DNA of 64,000 nucleotides, from contig NC_026742.1 in NCBI RefSeq assembly GCF_000210295.1, forward strand, positions 744,001 to 808,000, in the 5' to 3' direction. Both the position numbers and the translations under genes were made by a program. The stretch comes from Trypanosoma brucei gambiense DAL972. Its lineage: Eukaryota; Euglenozoa; Kinetoplastea; Trypanosomatida; Trypanosomatidae. Below, piece by piece: positions 1 to 10,102 of this stretch (positions within the stretch are counted from its first letter, which is position 1; every line of letters starts with the position of its first letter). The notes under the pieces are model-generated. The model had not been told where the DNA came from and searched no databases. It worked only from the letters and a program-made list of their open reading frames with translations.

Positions 1-1
1 T

Positions 2-1393
2 GGCGTCGCACACTTCCTGAGCCCCGATGGCGTCCCACTTGCTGATGTGATTGATTGCCACCGCGACATGAGGGCAGACCGCCGTTGCCAGCTTCAGCGG
101 GATTTTGCTGCAGATTATACGATGTGGTGCCGGGCAACATTAATGGACTTTGTACGTCGCCTTAACGAGAGGGACCGACGTCGCATGAAGCGTTTTTGTA
201 TGCGCGACCGAACTATGCATGATGCTGAAGTGCGCGAGTTGCTCGGTCTTGCCCCATACGTAGCCCCACGAGCACAACCGTCGCAGGAAACTGTCGGTAC
301 TAGCGCGGCACCCAAATGGGGGAGTTGTTACGAATTCACCCCTTTTGCTGTGACACAAGGTCACGCCATGCTTCCCGTGTCGCAGTGCAACGGGCCGGAC
401 GCACGCATGTACTTATCAACATTCCCACAGATAAGAAACATCATGCATACAGAGTTCGACAGCATGGGGCCCGCACGTGCCATAGCACTTCTCTCCGGTG
501 ATGATTTCTTTCCGACAGCTGAGTGCCTTCAGGAACTGGTGTTGTACCTCCGGAGCCGGGTGGGCGAAATTATCGCTGCGGAAAAGGCGTTTCGCGGTTC
601 CTCCCTGTCCACTGAGCGCGGTAGGGATGCCAATGATGGAGACCAGCATGAGGCCGATGCCGGTCAACCGTTCTCTCTTGATACACCTGTTGTTTCTTTT
701 TTTGGTAACGGGCGTCTGGCGTGGTTATTAAACAACAGCGGCCTCCTCCCTTTCCCTGTGGTGCCTGTGCAACCTCCCGAGTACGCCGCGAGAAGACAGC
801 GCCGCAACAAACATTTGCTCTCCCGTGATGGGTTTGTTTCAGAATTATTTGGGCATGGAGTACTTCCTGAAAGCTTCACTACCGTGTTTCCTTGCGAGAC
901 AATCACCGTCCCTGATGCCCTTCGCAAGTACCGCCCGTGTGTTGTGCTTGTGGAGCCGCATGTCGATAGGGACTGGTTGTGCGATCTCCGCGGGTTTTAT
1001 ACAACGAGGGAGGTGGTGTTGCTCGGGTCCGTAGACTCGCCAGCGATGTGCTCGTTTGGTTTTCCTTTTTTGTCTTTCGGCGTTATGGCCGGGCCCACTA
1101 CCTATTGGGCATACAATGAGGCATTACAACGAGTGTCAGCAGCCGAGAGAATTCAAATGCCTGTGGATCCACCACACGTGTCACAGGGCTATGCGCGCCG
1201 TCCAATCGACAATATATCGTCCTACCTGATTTCTCCAAACGACTGCTATGCGTTCAGCTACCAGCATCGATGTCTTTCCTTCATTCGCAAGGAATGCCCT
1301 ATTTCCAGAGGGCGGTACACAGAAGCAGTATGCAACACGTCACCAGAGCTTTGTCCCTCGAATATGGTTGCCGGTGAGAAGCACCAAATATGA
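2..1393 (+). CDS. Partial protein with a probable degenerate Rossmann methyltransferase fold, 5' end outside window
   Basis: The frame is open from the first bases of the window to the TGA at 1391-1393, so this is the 3' part of a gene whose start lies upstream. The first in-window ATG in frame comes only at about 68. The C-terminal half contains a glycine-rich segment (GNGRLAWLL, near 700-725) resembling the SAM-binding loop GxGRLAxxL. Further on it has a V-L-V-E-P stretch (about 943-960) and a strand V-V-L-L-G (about 1012-1026), in the order seen in a group of poorly characterised eukaryotic methyltransferase-like proteins. The acidic SAM-ribose residue is not obvious, so activity is doubtful. 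The fold is inference; otherwise this is a trypanosomatid hypothetical protein. Confidence 0.75.
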   Translation, partial: GVAHFLSPDGVPLADVIDCHRDMRADRRCQLQRDFAADYTMWCRATLMDFVRRLNERDRRRMKRFCMRDRTMHDAEVRELLGLAPYVAPRAQPSQETVGTSAAPKWGSCYEFTPFAVTQGHAMLPVSQCNGPDARMYLSTFPQIRNIMHTEFDSMGPARAIALLSGDDFFPTAECLQELVLYLRSRVGEIIAAEKAFRGSSLSTERGRDANDGDQHEADAGQPFSLDTPVVSFFGNGRLAWLLNNSGLLPFPVVPVQPPEYAARRQRRNKHLLSRDGFVSELFGHGVLPESFTTVFPCETITVPDALRKYRPCVVLVEPHVDRDWLCDLRGFYTTREVVLLGSVDSPAMCSFGFPFLSFGVMAGPTTYWAYNEALQRVSAAERIQMPVDPPHVSQGYARRPIDNISSYLISPNDCYAFSYQHRCLSFIRKECPISRGRYTEAVCNTSPELCPSNMVAGEKHQI

Positions 1394-1816
1394 GTTTCAC
1401 GGGGCATCAAAACTATAAAACACCAAAAAGTATCGACTTTTCATTAGCCCCTCTCCCAGTAATCCGTGCATTTTTTTTTTTGATACACCTATCAATTAAT
1501 GCGTGTTTCCGGTACCACATCGGGTGACAGTCATCGAAAAAACTGGCGATGCAAGTGACGAGATATTCTTCATTCACCGGCCGTACCCAAAGCGATTAAA
1601 GAAAAGAAGTTATAGCGGCAATGTGGCAAAAAAAAAAACAACAGCTAAAGTTTAGAAAGCACAAAAAAAATTAACCAGTGCACGCTGAAAAGTGTGGATT
1701 AACTTAACGTTTGTTCAGCGCGTATGTTCCCTCCTTTTCCTACTGCAACGCCACCGTTTTTATTAGTTTCTACGAAAAGCTAACAAATATCTACCAAACA
1801 AGAAAAAAAATTAAAG
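1394..1816 (+). other. Intergenic spacer and 5' UTR of the damaged arginine kinase copy
   Basis: This is AT-rich spacer with A-tracts near 1628 and 1665. The last ~30 bases, a block containing ATCTACCAAACAAG followed by an A-run and TTAAAG, are nearly identical to those just before the intact arginine kinase ATG, so the immediate leader is shared. The upstream part differs. No gene seen. Confidence 0.6.
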
Positions 1817-2117
1817 ATGGCTACCCGCGACGTCGCTGCCGAGTTGGAAAAGGCCTTTGCGAAACTGCAGGCTGCAAAGGACTGCCACTCGCTGTTGAGG
1901 AATATCTGACAAGTGATGTCTTCAAGAAGCTAAAGGACAAGAAGACGAAGTTGGGTGCTACCTTACTTGATGTCATTCAACCTGGTGTACGAACCTCGAT
2001 TTCCGGGGTTGGTTTAAATGCCCCCCAACCCCAAAGCCTACCCTGGGTTTGCCGACCTCCTCGAATCCGTCAATTGGGGATAACCCAACAGGCTTTAAGG
2101 GAACGGAAAAACACCCC
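1817..2117 (+). pseudogene. Arginine kinase copy, 5' portion only, frameshifted and cut by an assembly gap
   Basis: From the ATG at 1817 the sequence matches the intact arginine kinase gene (2501 onward) almost base for base for ~80 bases. One base is then lost around 1896-1902, relative to the intact CTGTTGAAGAAACAT, and a TGA follows at 1907-1909 after 30 codons. Beyond about 1979 mismatches and small indels multiply towards the N run: doubled C and G runs and lost bases, all within a still recognisable alignment. Error density that rises towards a gap is typical of poor read ends, so the damage may be sequencing error in a real tandem copy. A genuine pseudogene is the alternative. The 3' end, which would show whether this copy carried a peroxisomal tail, is missing. 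Confidence 0.7.
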
Positions 2118-2217
2118 NNNNNNNNNNNNNNNNNNNNNNNNNNNNNNNNNNNNNNNNNNNNNNNNNNNNNNNNNNNNNNNNNNNNNNNNNNNNNNNNNNN
2201 NNNNNNNNNNNNNNNNN
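2118..2217. other. Assembly gap of exactly 100 N
   Basis: One hundred consecutive N. This is a conventional placeholder for a gap of unknown size. It sits inside a tandem arginine kinase array, where repeats commonly collapse in assembly, so extra gene copies may be hidden here. Confidence 0.98.
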
Positions 2218-2378
2218 ATGTCAAAACAGTATTGACATTGGAAACAGAAATGCATAACCACAGGACGGACAGCAAAGAAGTTAAAAAAATGAAAAAGCAA
2301 AGGAAGGACCGGTTCCCGCTTTTGATTATTCCTAACGCTGCGGATCACAACGCACCATCTTTAACAGCACGTCCCCTA

Positions 2379-2431
2379 ACTTTAACTTCATTTTCTTCTT
2401 TTCTCTTTTATGTGCGTCCCTTTAATCAAAG
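2379..2431 (+). promoter_or_regulatory. Candidate trans-splice acceptor for the intact arginine kinase
   Basis: A pyrimidine-rich stretch (about 2379-2425) is followed by the first AG at 2430-2431, about 70 bases before the ATG at 2501. This is the pattern of kinetoplastid spliced-leader acceptors. Confidence 0.5.
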
Positions 2432-2500
2432 CTGAACAGCTGTTCTTGTTGCACTATCACAAAAACAGCGAGTATCTACCAAACAAGAAAAAAATTAAAG

Positions 2501-3571
2501 ATGGCTACCCGCGACGTCGCTGCCGAGTTGGAAAAGGCTTTTGCGAAACTGCAGGCTGCAAAGGACTGCCACTCGCTGTTGAAGAAACATCTGACAAGTG
2601 ATGTCTTCAAGAAGCTAAAGGACAAGAAGACGAAGTTGGGTGCTACCTTACTTGATGTCATTCAATCTGGTGTACAGAACCTCGATTCCGGTGTTGGTTT
2701 ATATGCACCAGACGCAGAAGCCTACACTGTGTTTGCCGACCTCTTCGATCCCGTCATTGAGGATTACCACAACGGCTTCAAGGTAACGGACAAACAACCA
2801 CCAAAGGATTTCGGTGACTTAAATACGCTGGTTGACGTTGATCCGGAAGGTAAATATGTCATTTCCACCCGTGTGCGCTGCGGCCGCAGTCTCGCCGGTT
2901 ACCCATTCAACCCATGCCTAACGAAGGAGCAGTACGAGGAAATGGAGTCACGTGTGCGGGAACAACTGAGCACAATGACAGATGATCTGCAAGGTACTTA
3001 TTATCCGCTTTCTGGCATGACGAAAGAAACACAACAGCAGCTAATTGATGACCACTTCCTCTTCAAGGAGGGCGATCGTTTCCTGCAAGCTGCCCGCGCA
3101 TGCGAGTATTGGCCGACTGGTCGTGGTATCTACCATAACAATGACAAGACATTCCTCGTGTGGGTGAATGAAGAGGACCACCTGCGTATCATTTCCATGC
3201 AGAAGGGCGGGAACTTGAAGGAGGTCTTCGGCCGTCTTGTGAAGGCAGTGAACATCATTGAAAAGAAGGTGGAGTTTTCTCGTGATGACCGACTTGGTTT
3301 CCTGACGTTCTGCCCCTCGAACCTCGGCACGACGATCCGCGCAAGTGTGCACATCAAATTACCGAAACTTGGTGCTGATCGCGCTAAACTTGAGGAGGTT
3401 GCTGCAAAATATAACCTGCAGGTACGTGGGACAGCTGGTGAGCACTCTGACAGCCCTGACGGAATTTATGATATCAGCAACAAGCGCCGCCTCGGCCTAT
3501 CGGAGTATGAAGCCGTAAAGGAAATGCAAGACGGTATCCTTGAGCTCATCAAACTGGAGAAGTCGAAGTAG
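2501..3571 (+). CDS. AK: Arginine kinase, cytosolic-type isoform
   Basis: A 356-residue ATP:guanido phosphotransferase that makes phosphoarginine from arginine and ATP, buffering energy supply. The protein is full length for the family. It has an N-terminal helical domain (about 1-95), then the catalytic domain with the CEYWPTGRG segment (201-209), the NEED loop carrying the catalytic glutamate (E225), and the reactive cysteine C271 in CPSNLGTT. It begins directly at the conserved N-terminal domain, with no extension of the kind known for the flagellar T. brucei isoform. It ends in EKSK, which is not a PTS1 tripeptide, unlike the glycosomal isoform. A cytosolic location is therefore inferred. 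It lies directly downstream of a damaged copy. Confidence 0.97.
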   Translation: MATRDVAAELEKAFAKLQAAKDCHSLLKKHLTSDVFKKLKDKKTKLGATLLDVIQSGVQNLDSGVGLYAPDAEAYTVFADLFDPVIEDYHNGFKVTDKQPPKDFGDLNTLVDVDPEGKYVISTRVRCGRSLAGYPFNPCLTKEQYEEMESRVREQLSTMTDDLQGTYYPLSGMTKETQQQLIDDHFLFKEGDRFLQAARACEYWPTGRGIYHNNDKTFLVWVNEEDHLRIISMQKGGNLKEVFGRLVKAVNIIEKKVEFSRDDRLGFLTFCPSNLGTTIRASVHIKLPKLGADRAKLEEVAAKYNLQVRGTAGEHSDSPDGIYDISNKRRLGLSEYEAVKEMQDGILELIKLEKSK

Positions 3572-4893
3572 TGCGTTTTCTTTTTCCTGATGGAACTGAA
3601 ATGTACAGTTGGTTGAAAGGGAGACTCATGTTAGGAACATTCTTATGTATCTATGTATCCATAACAGGTGGGAAAGGAAGAAACAAATGGGTGAAAATGT
3701 CCGTTGTCCCTCTGCTTCGTCAGCCTGTATTAATTGATACGTGCTGATATCTCTTCTTTCTAAATCGTACTTTTTTGGAAGTGTCGGAAGTGTGAGAAGT
3801 TATTGGTGCTTTCAGGTACACCCACGCAACTGTAAGTGCTGGTGAGTAGATGCAAAGAAATATATGATTGGTTTTTGTATATGTGTGAAAATAAGGAGAC
3901 TAGGGAAGTTGAAAGAGAGAGGAAAGATGCTCTGCTGCTGTCTGTTACTCGCGTTTTTTTTGCTAAAACTTTTTTCACTGAAAGTGGCTTTGAAGGCTGC
4001 TTCGTTGTTCACGCTTATGCGTTAACGCAAGCACGCGTGCTCATATCATATTAAGCAATATAATATATATGTATGTGAGTGTGTGTTTGTGTGTGTAAGC
4101 GACAAAAAGTGACTTTCTGATATCCTTCGTTTTTGACTCGTTACTGTTAGGAACCGAGAGCCTTTTCTTCATTTTCTGTTGACGGCTTTTTTTTTCTCTC
4201 CCCTTTTTTCCTTGTTTGTATGCACCTCTGCGATCCCAACATGTATTCAACCCCTCCGTGTGTGTTTGTGTGTTCCCACCCATTTGATATGTATTTCGTC
4301 TTCTGCTGGTTTTATTTATTTATGTGCTTATTTTTTTTTTTTGTTCGATGGGAAATAACTGGGTGATGGAGAGAGTGAAAAAGAGGTGATGAATGGTTAG
4401 TTTGTTTGTCTTTCTTTTTTTTTTTTGTGAGGGAAGGGAAAGGGAAGCAATTTTTTCTCCTGCTTCCTATTTTGTTTATTTTGATAAAACGCCTTTTTTT
4501 TATTCCAGTGTCTGCTTCGTTCTTTGATTCATCAAATTAATCGGTGGTTGCGAGCATGTAGGCCTTTGGGCACTGCTCCCTCTGCCACCTGTTCTTTCAT
4601 TTCACCCTTGTGCGTATTTTCTTCTTTACATCCTTTCGCTTTTCTTTTTTTTTCCCCCCCCCTCTTTATTATTTTATTTTTATGGTTTCGTTATATGCTG
4701 CTTCGCCGTCACAATTGCTTAATTGATTGTTTCTGTGTAGAAAACAGTACCTAAGTTCGAAAACTATCATCCCTTCTAAACCACAATCGCGTCCACACGA
4801 TCTGCACTGTAAAGCAGCAGGCCGACGGAGAATAAGAAACGAAAAAGCAAAAAAAAAAATAAAAGAGTATTCAGTGAGTGATACAAATAAGAA
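3572..4893 (+). other. Intergenic region between arginine kinase and ABC transporter
   Basis: About 1.3 kb made of the arginine kinase 3' UTR and the ABC transporter leader. It holds TG-rich stretches (about 4066-4100), several T-tracts of 8-10 bases and a long pyrimidine block at 4626-4690. Short open frames here are low-complexity and have no homologous look. No gene seen. Confidence 0.6.
4626..4740 (+). promoter_or_regulatory. Candidate trans-splice acceptor for the ABC transporter
   Basis: A strong T/C tract (4626-4680, including a run of about 10 C) is followed by ~50 bases with no AG until GTGTAG, whose AG is at 4739-4740. This would give a leader of about 153 bases before the ATG at 4894. 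Confidence 0.6.
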
Positions 4894-6834
4894 ATGCCGG
4901 ATTCACCTGAAACTGGAAGAGCACCAATAAACCTCGAGGGTGAACTCTGCATGGAGAGGGTAGTGAACTACACTTGGGAGAACTTGGCCTTTCAGGTGCC
5001 CGCGAAGGACAGTGATGGGCGTAAGATAAAAAAAACGCTGATCCACAAGATGAGTGGGACGGCTTTGGGAGGGCGGGTCCTCGCAATCATGGGGCCATCC
5101 GGTGCCGGAAAAACTACATTGATGAGCGCCATCACGGGAAAACTGCACGGCACAGAAAAGAACCTTGAAGGATGTTGCTTCCTTAACAATGCGATATTCA
5201 CAGATCGGTACAGGGCGGTCGTGTCTTTTGTGGCGCAGGATGATATTGTCATGGCCATGGACACACCGTATGAAGCCACTTACTTTGCATGCCGCGTACG
5301 TCTCGGGTTGGGGCCTCGCGAATCAGAAGTCCTTGTGAATGAAGTCATTAACCGTCTGCACCTTGTAGAGTGCCAGGACACCGTGTTGGGTATTCCAGGA
5401 CTTGTAAAGGGTGTGTCGGGTGGTGAACGGAAACGAGCTAATGTGGCCACGGCTCTCGTGGCAAACCCCTGTGTTATTGTGTTGGATGAACCAACCACTG
5501 GCCTCGACTCCGTCAACGCCCTTCGCGTGGGTCAGATGCTTCAAGACCTCGCAAAGAAGGAGAAGCGAACTGTTATCGCAACCGTTCACTCACCATCTTC
5601 TGAGCTCGTAGAGACATTCGATGACCTATTATTACTCTCTGAGGGTCATGTGGTATATCATGGACCGAGGGAGGAGGCCACAGCATACTTCGCATCTATC
5701 GGTCATCAGGTGCCCCCGCGGACAAATCCCTGTGAGTACTTCATGGAACTCCTTCAGCTTCCGAAGGAGGAGTTAGAGGTGTTGTGGCGGGCGTGGGAAC
5801 TTTATCTGACGACGCCAGCCGCGAGCACGAATCCCTGCCTGTTAAAGGTGTCGGGCCCCATTACGGAGAGAGACCCCTACCTGGAAGACCATCTAAAGAA
5901 AAAAGGATCCAGCTGGATTGTCCAACTGGTTGAACTTACGAAACGCTCCTATCGAATGTATCCCCGCCACCCAAGCGCTGTCTTTGTTCGACTCGTGCAG
6001 ACACTCTTCGTTGGTATTCTGATGGCCCTTTTCTATTTTCGGATTACTTTGGATCAAAATGGCGTGAAGGATCGTCTCGGTGTTCTACATATGGTGTTAA
6101 TTAATGGCATGTTTTCGTCCGCAATGTACGGCGCCGCTGCTTACCCACCGGAACGTGCTGTGTATCTTCAGGAGCAATCCACCGACTCGTACAATGCGCT
6201 GACTTACGTGCTCGCAAAGTTTATCGCTGAGACGGCGTTTCAGGTTGCGTTCCCCACGGCGTTCGCTCTAATCACCTACTTTACGATCGGGTTTTACGCT
6301 TCATTTTCCGCCTTTATGGTGCACTGGTTTCTTTTGGTGCAGTTAGCCCTCACAGCGTATGCCTTTGGTCTCGCCTTCGCAACGTTCTTCAAGTCCATCA
6401 ACACAACCTACGCGCTGCTTCCTGTTGTGTTTCTCCCGCTCATTATAGTAACCGGGTTGTACGCCAACACAGAACGGTTGCACCCCTATTGGTCGTGGTT
6501 GATCGTCATTTCTTTCCCTCGTCACGCCTACCTTGGTGTCGTTATCAATGAGTTCAGCAGACTTGAAAAGATTTGTGACCCACCTGACCTTCACTGCCGC
6601 TATCCCGATGGTCAATCTGTCATTGAGTTCTTTAATTTTGACAGTTGGAGTTGGTGGAAGTCCATTGTCGTGCTCCTGGCGTATCAAGCTGTGCTTATCA
6701 TCATTACATTTGTGTCCCTGCTCATTCAGGGGAAGCGAAGCAGAGGACGTTTAGTATTCAGGAAGAATCTTGACTCCCGTAGCGACCCTGCTCAGACCGC
6801 TGCTTGCGCTGGTGAAACGGAAGAGGGGAAGTGA
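4894..6834 (+). CDS. ABCG-subfamily (White/BCRP-type) half transporter
   Basis: A 646-residue half transporter with the ABCG order, nucleotide-binding domain first and membrane domain second. ATP-site motifs are intact: Walker A GPSGAGKT (67-74), Q-loop glutamine near 115, signature VSGGERKR (174-181), Walker B VIVLDEP (194-200) and H-loop histidine 232. From about residue 355 there are roughly six hydrophobic segments, with the usual extracellular cysteine-containing loop before the last one. Half transporters act as dimers, so a homo- or heterodimeric partner is expected. The substrate cannot be read from sequence; ABCG members often move lipids, sterols or drugs. The ATG at 4894 is the first in frame after the predicted splice site. 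Confidence 0.95.
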   Translation: MPDSPETGRAPINLEGELCMERVVNYTWENLAFQVPAKDSDGRKIKKTLIHKMSGTALGGRVLAIMGPSGAGKTTLMSAITGKLHGTEKNLEGCCFLNNAIFTDRYRAVVSFVAQDDIVMAMDTPYEATYFACRVRLGLGPRESEVLVNEVINRLHLVECQDTVLGIPGLVKGVSGGERKRANVATALVANPCVIVLDEPTTGLDSVNALRVGQMLQDLAKKEKRTVIATVHSPSSELVETFDDLLLLSEGHVVYHGPREEATAYFASIGHQVPPRTNPCEYFMELLQLPKEELEVLWRAWELYLTTPAASTNPCLLKVSGPITERDPYLEDHLKKKGSSWIVQLVELTKRSYRMYPRHPSAVFVRLVQTLFVGILMALFYFRITLDQNGVKDRLGVLHMVLINGMFSSAMYGAAAYPPERAVYLQEQSTDSYNALTYVLAKFIAETAFQVAFPTAFALITYFTIGFYASFSAFMVHWFLLVQLALTAYAFGLAFATFFKSINTTYALLPVVFLPLIIVTGLYANTERLHPYWSWLIVISFPRHAYLGVVINEFSRLEKICDPPDLHCRYPDGQSVIEFFNFDSWSWWKSIVVLLAYQAVLIIITFVSLLIQGKRSRGRLVFRKNLDSRSDPAQTAACAGETEEGK

Positions 6835-7172
6835 GAAACCGATTAACTTACTGGCTAGGAACTTTTTCGTTTGTGCGGAGGTGGCTCGGGGTGTTGATGT
6901 GGGAAGAGAGAGGGAAAGACAGTTCGGGAAAGGCTCAAACCCTCGTCACCCAGTCTTCCATTTTAATTTGTGTGATGCCCATTTCCGTCAGTTGCCCGTG
7001 TGATGGAGCGCTGGAAGCTCTCTCGCATGCGGGAGCAAGCAGTTATATATCTGTATATATGTCCATCTACTTGATAAAACGGCCAGGGACTACTGCAGTT
7101 CTGCAGTGCGTGGGGTCTTTGGGCTAAGCTTTAAGTTTCTATTATGGCACAGACAACTGGTAAAACGTGCGG

Positions 7173-7196
7173 ATATATATATATATATATATATAT
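7173..7196. repeat. (AT)12 microsatellite
   Basis: Twelve uninterrupted AT dinucleotides, followed by further interrupted AT-rich sequence to about 7212. It lies in the 3' UTR or spacer after the ABC gene. Confidence 0.95.
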
Positions 7197-8386
7197 GTTA
7201 ATATATATTAATGTACATAGAAAATACTTCAGGTTGGCTATGGTTGCTGTATTGTTTTATCGTTTCGCTCCGTTTTCGTAATCTTCATTATTACTCTTTG
7301 GACAGGGGCTGTGCACCCCGTGAATGAGGAAAGTGCAGTTATACATCCCCACCCCCCTCACACCAAGCAAGATACCGAAAGAACAAATAATTTTTACACG
7401 ATGACGGAGGTTTGAATGCTGACACTGTTGCACCACTTCTTCAGTACCCTTACCACAGTGGTTCCTTTCGGTATGTCTGTTTTCTACTGTTCATATATTT
7501 GTTTCGTTTATGTTTCGCGGAGGTGTATTTAGCGTGCATCTGTTTGACTCATGCGCGTCTCATAGCCTATTTCTTCCTCCAATATTCATCCGCGGCTCAT
7601 CTGAAGTTTCACCTCATTTTATTCATTTATTTTTTTTCACTTCAATATCATAACATAAGATGTAACATGTTACATTACGTTCTGTATTGTTATTATTAGG
7701 ACGCTAGTGAAGGGGAAGAGATGGGAAAGAAGTTGTGTGCCTACGGTAATGCATAAAAGAGAGGGGGGAAGGAACGGTTCTTTAAATTTCCCCCCTTTCT
7801 TCTTTACTCTGTTCCTATGTGTCAGGCCCCCCCTTTTTTTTTACGTCGCTTACCTACTTGTTTATCTTTATTATCATGTTTCCTTTTCTCAAGGCAGAAA
7901 GTTGTAGGAAGAGGGAAGCAAAGGGGGAGGAAAATGGGTGAGGCGCATTTATTAGAAATATGTTTAAAAACTTCACCCATTTAGTATGATTGTTTATTAG
8001 TAAACGTTTGTTTGTGAGGTTTGTTGAGTACTAATCATTTATACATCCATCTATTTGATTACTTATTTATTTTGTTTTTCCCCCTTCTCTTCCAAAGTTT
8101 GTGCTTGTGAGGAAGCAAAGAAATAAATAGAATTGAGGTTACGGCAACGTGTGTATTTGTCTATGTTTTTACATTTGTTCCCAAAATTTATCACCTCTTT
8201 CCCCCATATCATCAGCAGCGCGCTGGTGTTGTGAATTGGTGTGGTGTCACCAAGTAATATAAACTGGTTTGCGTTGCTTCTCCTTCCGGTCGGTATTCTG
8301 TTGTTCGCAAAAAATTAAATAAATAAATGGGGGAATATGTGAGGACACGAGGAGAACGGCACGCAATGCCGTTACGGACGAGATAT

Positions 8387-8440
8387 GCCCCCTGTTTCGT
8401 TTTTTTTTATTTTTCGTTCACTTCACTTTTGTGCTTCCAG
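8387..8440 (+). promoter_or_regulatory. Candidate trans-splice acceptor for the SAP18-like gene
   Basis: A T/C tract from 8387 ends at TTCCAG, first AG at 8439-8440, giving a 180-base leader to the ATG at 8621. A second T-run (8594-8607) sits almost on the start codon; its first AG (8616-8617) would leave a leader of only three bases. Confidence 0.5.
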
Positions 8441-8620
8441 CATCTTTCCATGCATTACATCTTGATACATGTGCCGACGTAGATACATATGTGCATTCAC
8501 CAGTGCGTTTGTGTTCCGTCGTTGCTATTCACATTCTGTTTTCATCTGAACTTTTAAAGGGGTGAGAGTGACACTTCTGAAAGTAATAAGTGGTTTTTTT
8601 TTTTTTTGTGGGGGGAGGGA

Positions 8621-9496
8621 ATGAGGTCGACATTACCCTCTGCTCGTAGCGAAATTGCTCAGGCGCGCAAGGAGTTTTGGATAGCTCCCAGAGGGCACCT
8701 TGCCATCAATCGTCTCAAGCCCACGGAGGTGCCGCAGAGTTTGTCCGTAATTGTGGCGACGAGTGTAGATGAGGTTCAACCTGTTGCATTCACTCGGCCT
8801 GTTGCATCCTTAGTTCCCAATGATACGAAAAGCACCAGGATACACGGAATTGGGGCAAGAGGGGGCTCGGGGAGGCATGGAGCCATCCCTCCTCTTTTCA
8901 AGGCTCAAATATACGTTTGGAAAGACACCACAATCCGGGAAATATTCGAAGAGGTTCTACGGTCGACTCCAGCTGCAGCACTAGTGTTGTTGCCGCCGTC
9001 TTCTAGAAAGTCAGGGGAGATTGCATCCCATACTAATGATGATATGAGCCCTGATGTCTCCGCGGAGGACGGGACTCACAAATGCGATAGTTATAAGCTG
9101 AATGGTCGCGATGGTACTGAGGACAGGAGGTACGGCGATGAGGCAAATGGCGAACATCCGGCTAAACGCGTGTGCACGGAAGCGCAAAGAGGTAATATGG
9201 AAATGGGAACACATAAGGGAGGCGCTGCATCATTTTCTGCTGGTCACCATAGTGAAAGCGGCCGTCGGCCTGCCGCACCCGCTGCAAAAGTGTGTGTTTT
9301 TCATGTCTACGCAAACGTTGACAGAAGGGTGCAGGTGCAGAGCATGACGGTTCTGCGCACAGATAAGCCCTCCTTTCACACGGGAGATTTCTTAACAATG
9401 AAGGAACTCCGTACAACTCGTGGCGCTGAGAGGGGTTGGAGATCAGGTGATTTGCTAGTATTTGCGCCTTCCGTACAGCATTACTGCCCGCCGTAA
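8621..9496 (+). CDS. SAP18-like protein (Sin3-associated polypeptide p18 family)
   Basis: A 291-residue protein whose conserved parts match the ubiquitin-like fold of SAP18. Residues 90-115 carry PLFKAQIYVWKDTTIREIFE, close to the family pattern of an LQIYTWxDATLxEL type strand and helix. Residues 223-258 carry the later strands and end in FHTGDFLTM, the counterpart of FQIGDYLDI. Between them lies a low-complexity, charged insert (about 127-222) that standard SAP18 (around 170 residues) lacks. In other eukaryotes SAP18 serves Sin3 histone deacetylase complexes and the ASAP/PSAP complexes on the exon junction complex. Either a chromatin or an RNA-processing role is possible here. The start is the ATG at 8621; a stop lies in frame at 8555 with no ATG between. 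The family call is by eye. Confidence 0.65.
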   Translation: MRSTLPSARSEIAQARKEFWIAPRGHLAINRLKPTEVPQSLSVIVATSVDEVQPVAFTRPVASLVPNDTKSTRIHGIGARGGSGRHGAIPPLFKAQIYVWKDTTIREIFEEVLRSTPAAALVLLPPSSRKSGEIASHTNDDMSPDVSAEDGTHKCDSYKLNGRDGTEDRRYGDEANGEHPAKRVCTEAQRGNMEMGTHKGGAASFSAGHHSESGRRPAAPAAKVCVFHVYANVDRRVQVQSMTVLRTDKPSFHTGDFLTMKELRTTRGAERGWRSGDLLVFAPSVQHYCPP

Positions 9497-10102
9497 TCTC
9501 TATCTAGCAGTTGTGGGGGGAAATTGCTTACAGTTTCACTGATTGAAAGATTGCGACCGAATGGATAAAAACAGTTAATGTGGAATCATTTTTTTAGTGC
9601 CACTAAATGGTTGGAAGGTGATCTGAAGAGAGCCTAGGCTGTTTCGGGAGTGCGCACTTGCTTGTTCCTTTGGTAATAGGGAACATTAATGCTTTTCTAA
9701 GAAGAATATTGTAATTGTCGTGGACACGTGGCCCTTGGCACCTGCATATACTCTTCCCGACAATGCTCTACGGGGATCGCGTGGTTATTGTTTGATACGA
9801 TGTAGCCCCTGCTCTACTCGACTTTAAAATGTCTTTCTGCGGAAACGCAGTTGCGTGCACACAGTGTCGTCTCTTCCTTCGTGATGTGCCCTTTTGTTGT
9901 CATGGATGTTGTTGATTTCATACCTCTATCACCACTCCCGCTCTTCTACGTTTGAAAGGTAATAGCTACATACATTCTCGTTAGGCGTCTTAACTGTATT
10001 AACCAACACTATATACGAGTGTATATATCCTTATATTATATTGCACCATATCCTATATACATATATTGGATTGACGTGCGATTGTCCCAACGCTCCATAC
10101 CA
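9497..10102 (+). other. Spacer and IMPase leader
   Basis: 606 bases without a gene. Near the end is a pyrimidine-rich tract followed by the likely acceptor AG, listed separately. Confidence 0.6.
9921..9958 (+). promoter_or_regulatory. Candidate trans-splice acceptor for IMPase
   Basis: The tract TACCTCTATCACCACTCCCG and its continuation are followed by the first AG at 9957-9958, about 145 bases upstream of the ATG at 10103. Confidence 0.45.

Larger units (their letters stand above)
6835..8620 (+). other. Long spacer between ABC transporter and SAP18-like gene
   Basis: About 1.8 kb without a convincing gene. It holds an (AT)12 microsatellite at 7173-7196 and many T- and C-rich runs. The largest open frames, near 7412-7907, are rich in F/Y/L from T-rich DNA and look spurious. 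Confidence 0.6.

Noticed and set aside
1711..2235. 174-codon frame spanning the N gap upstream of arginine kinase
   Set aside because: It crosses 100 N and is out of frame with the arginine kinase ATG at 1817; an artefact of the gap.
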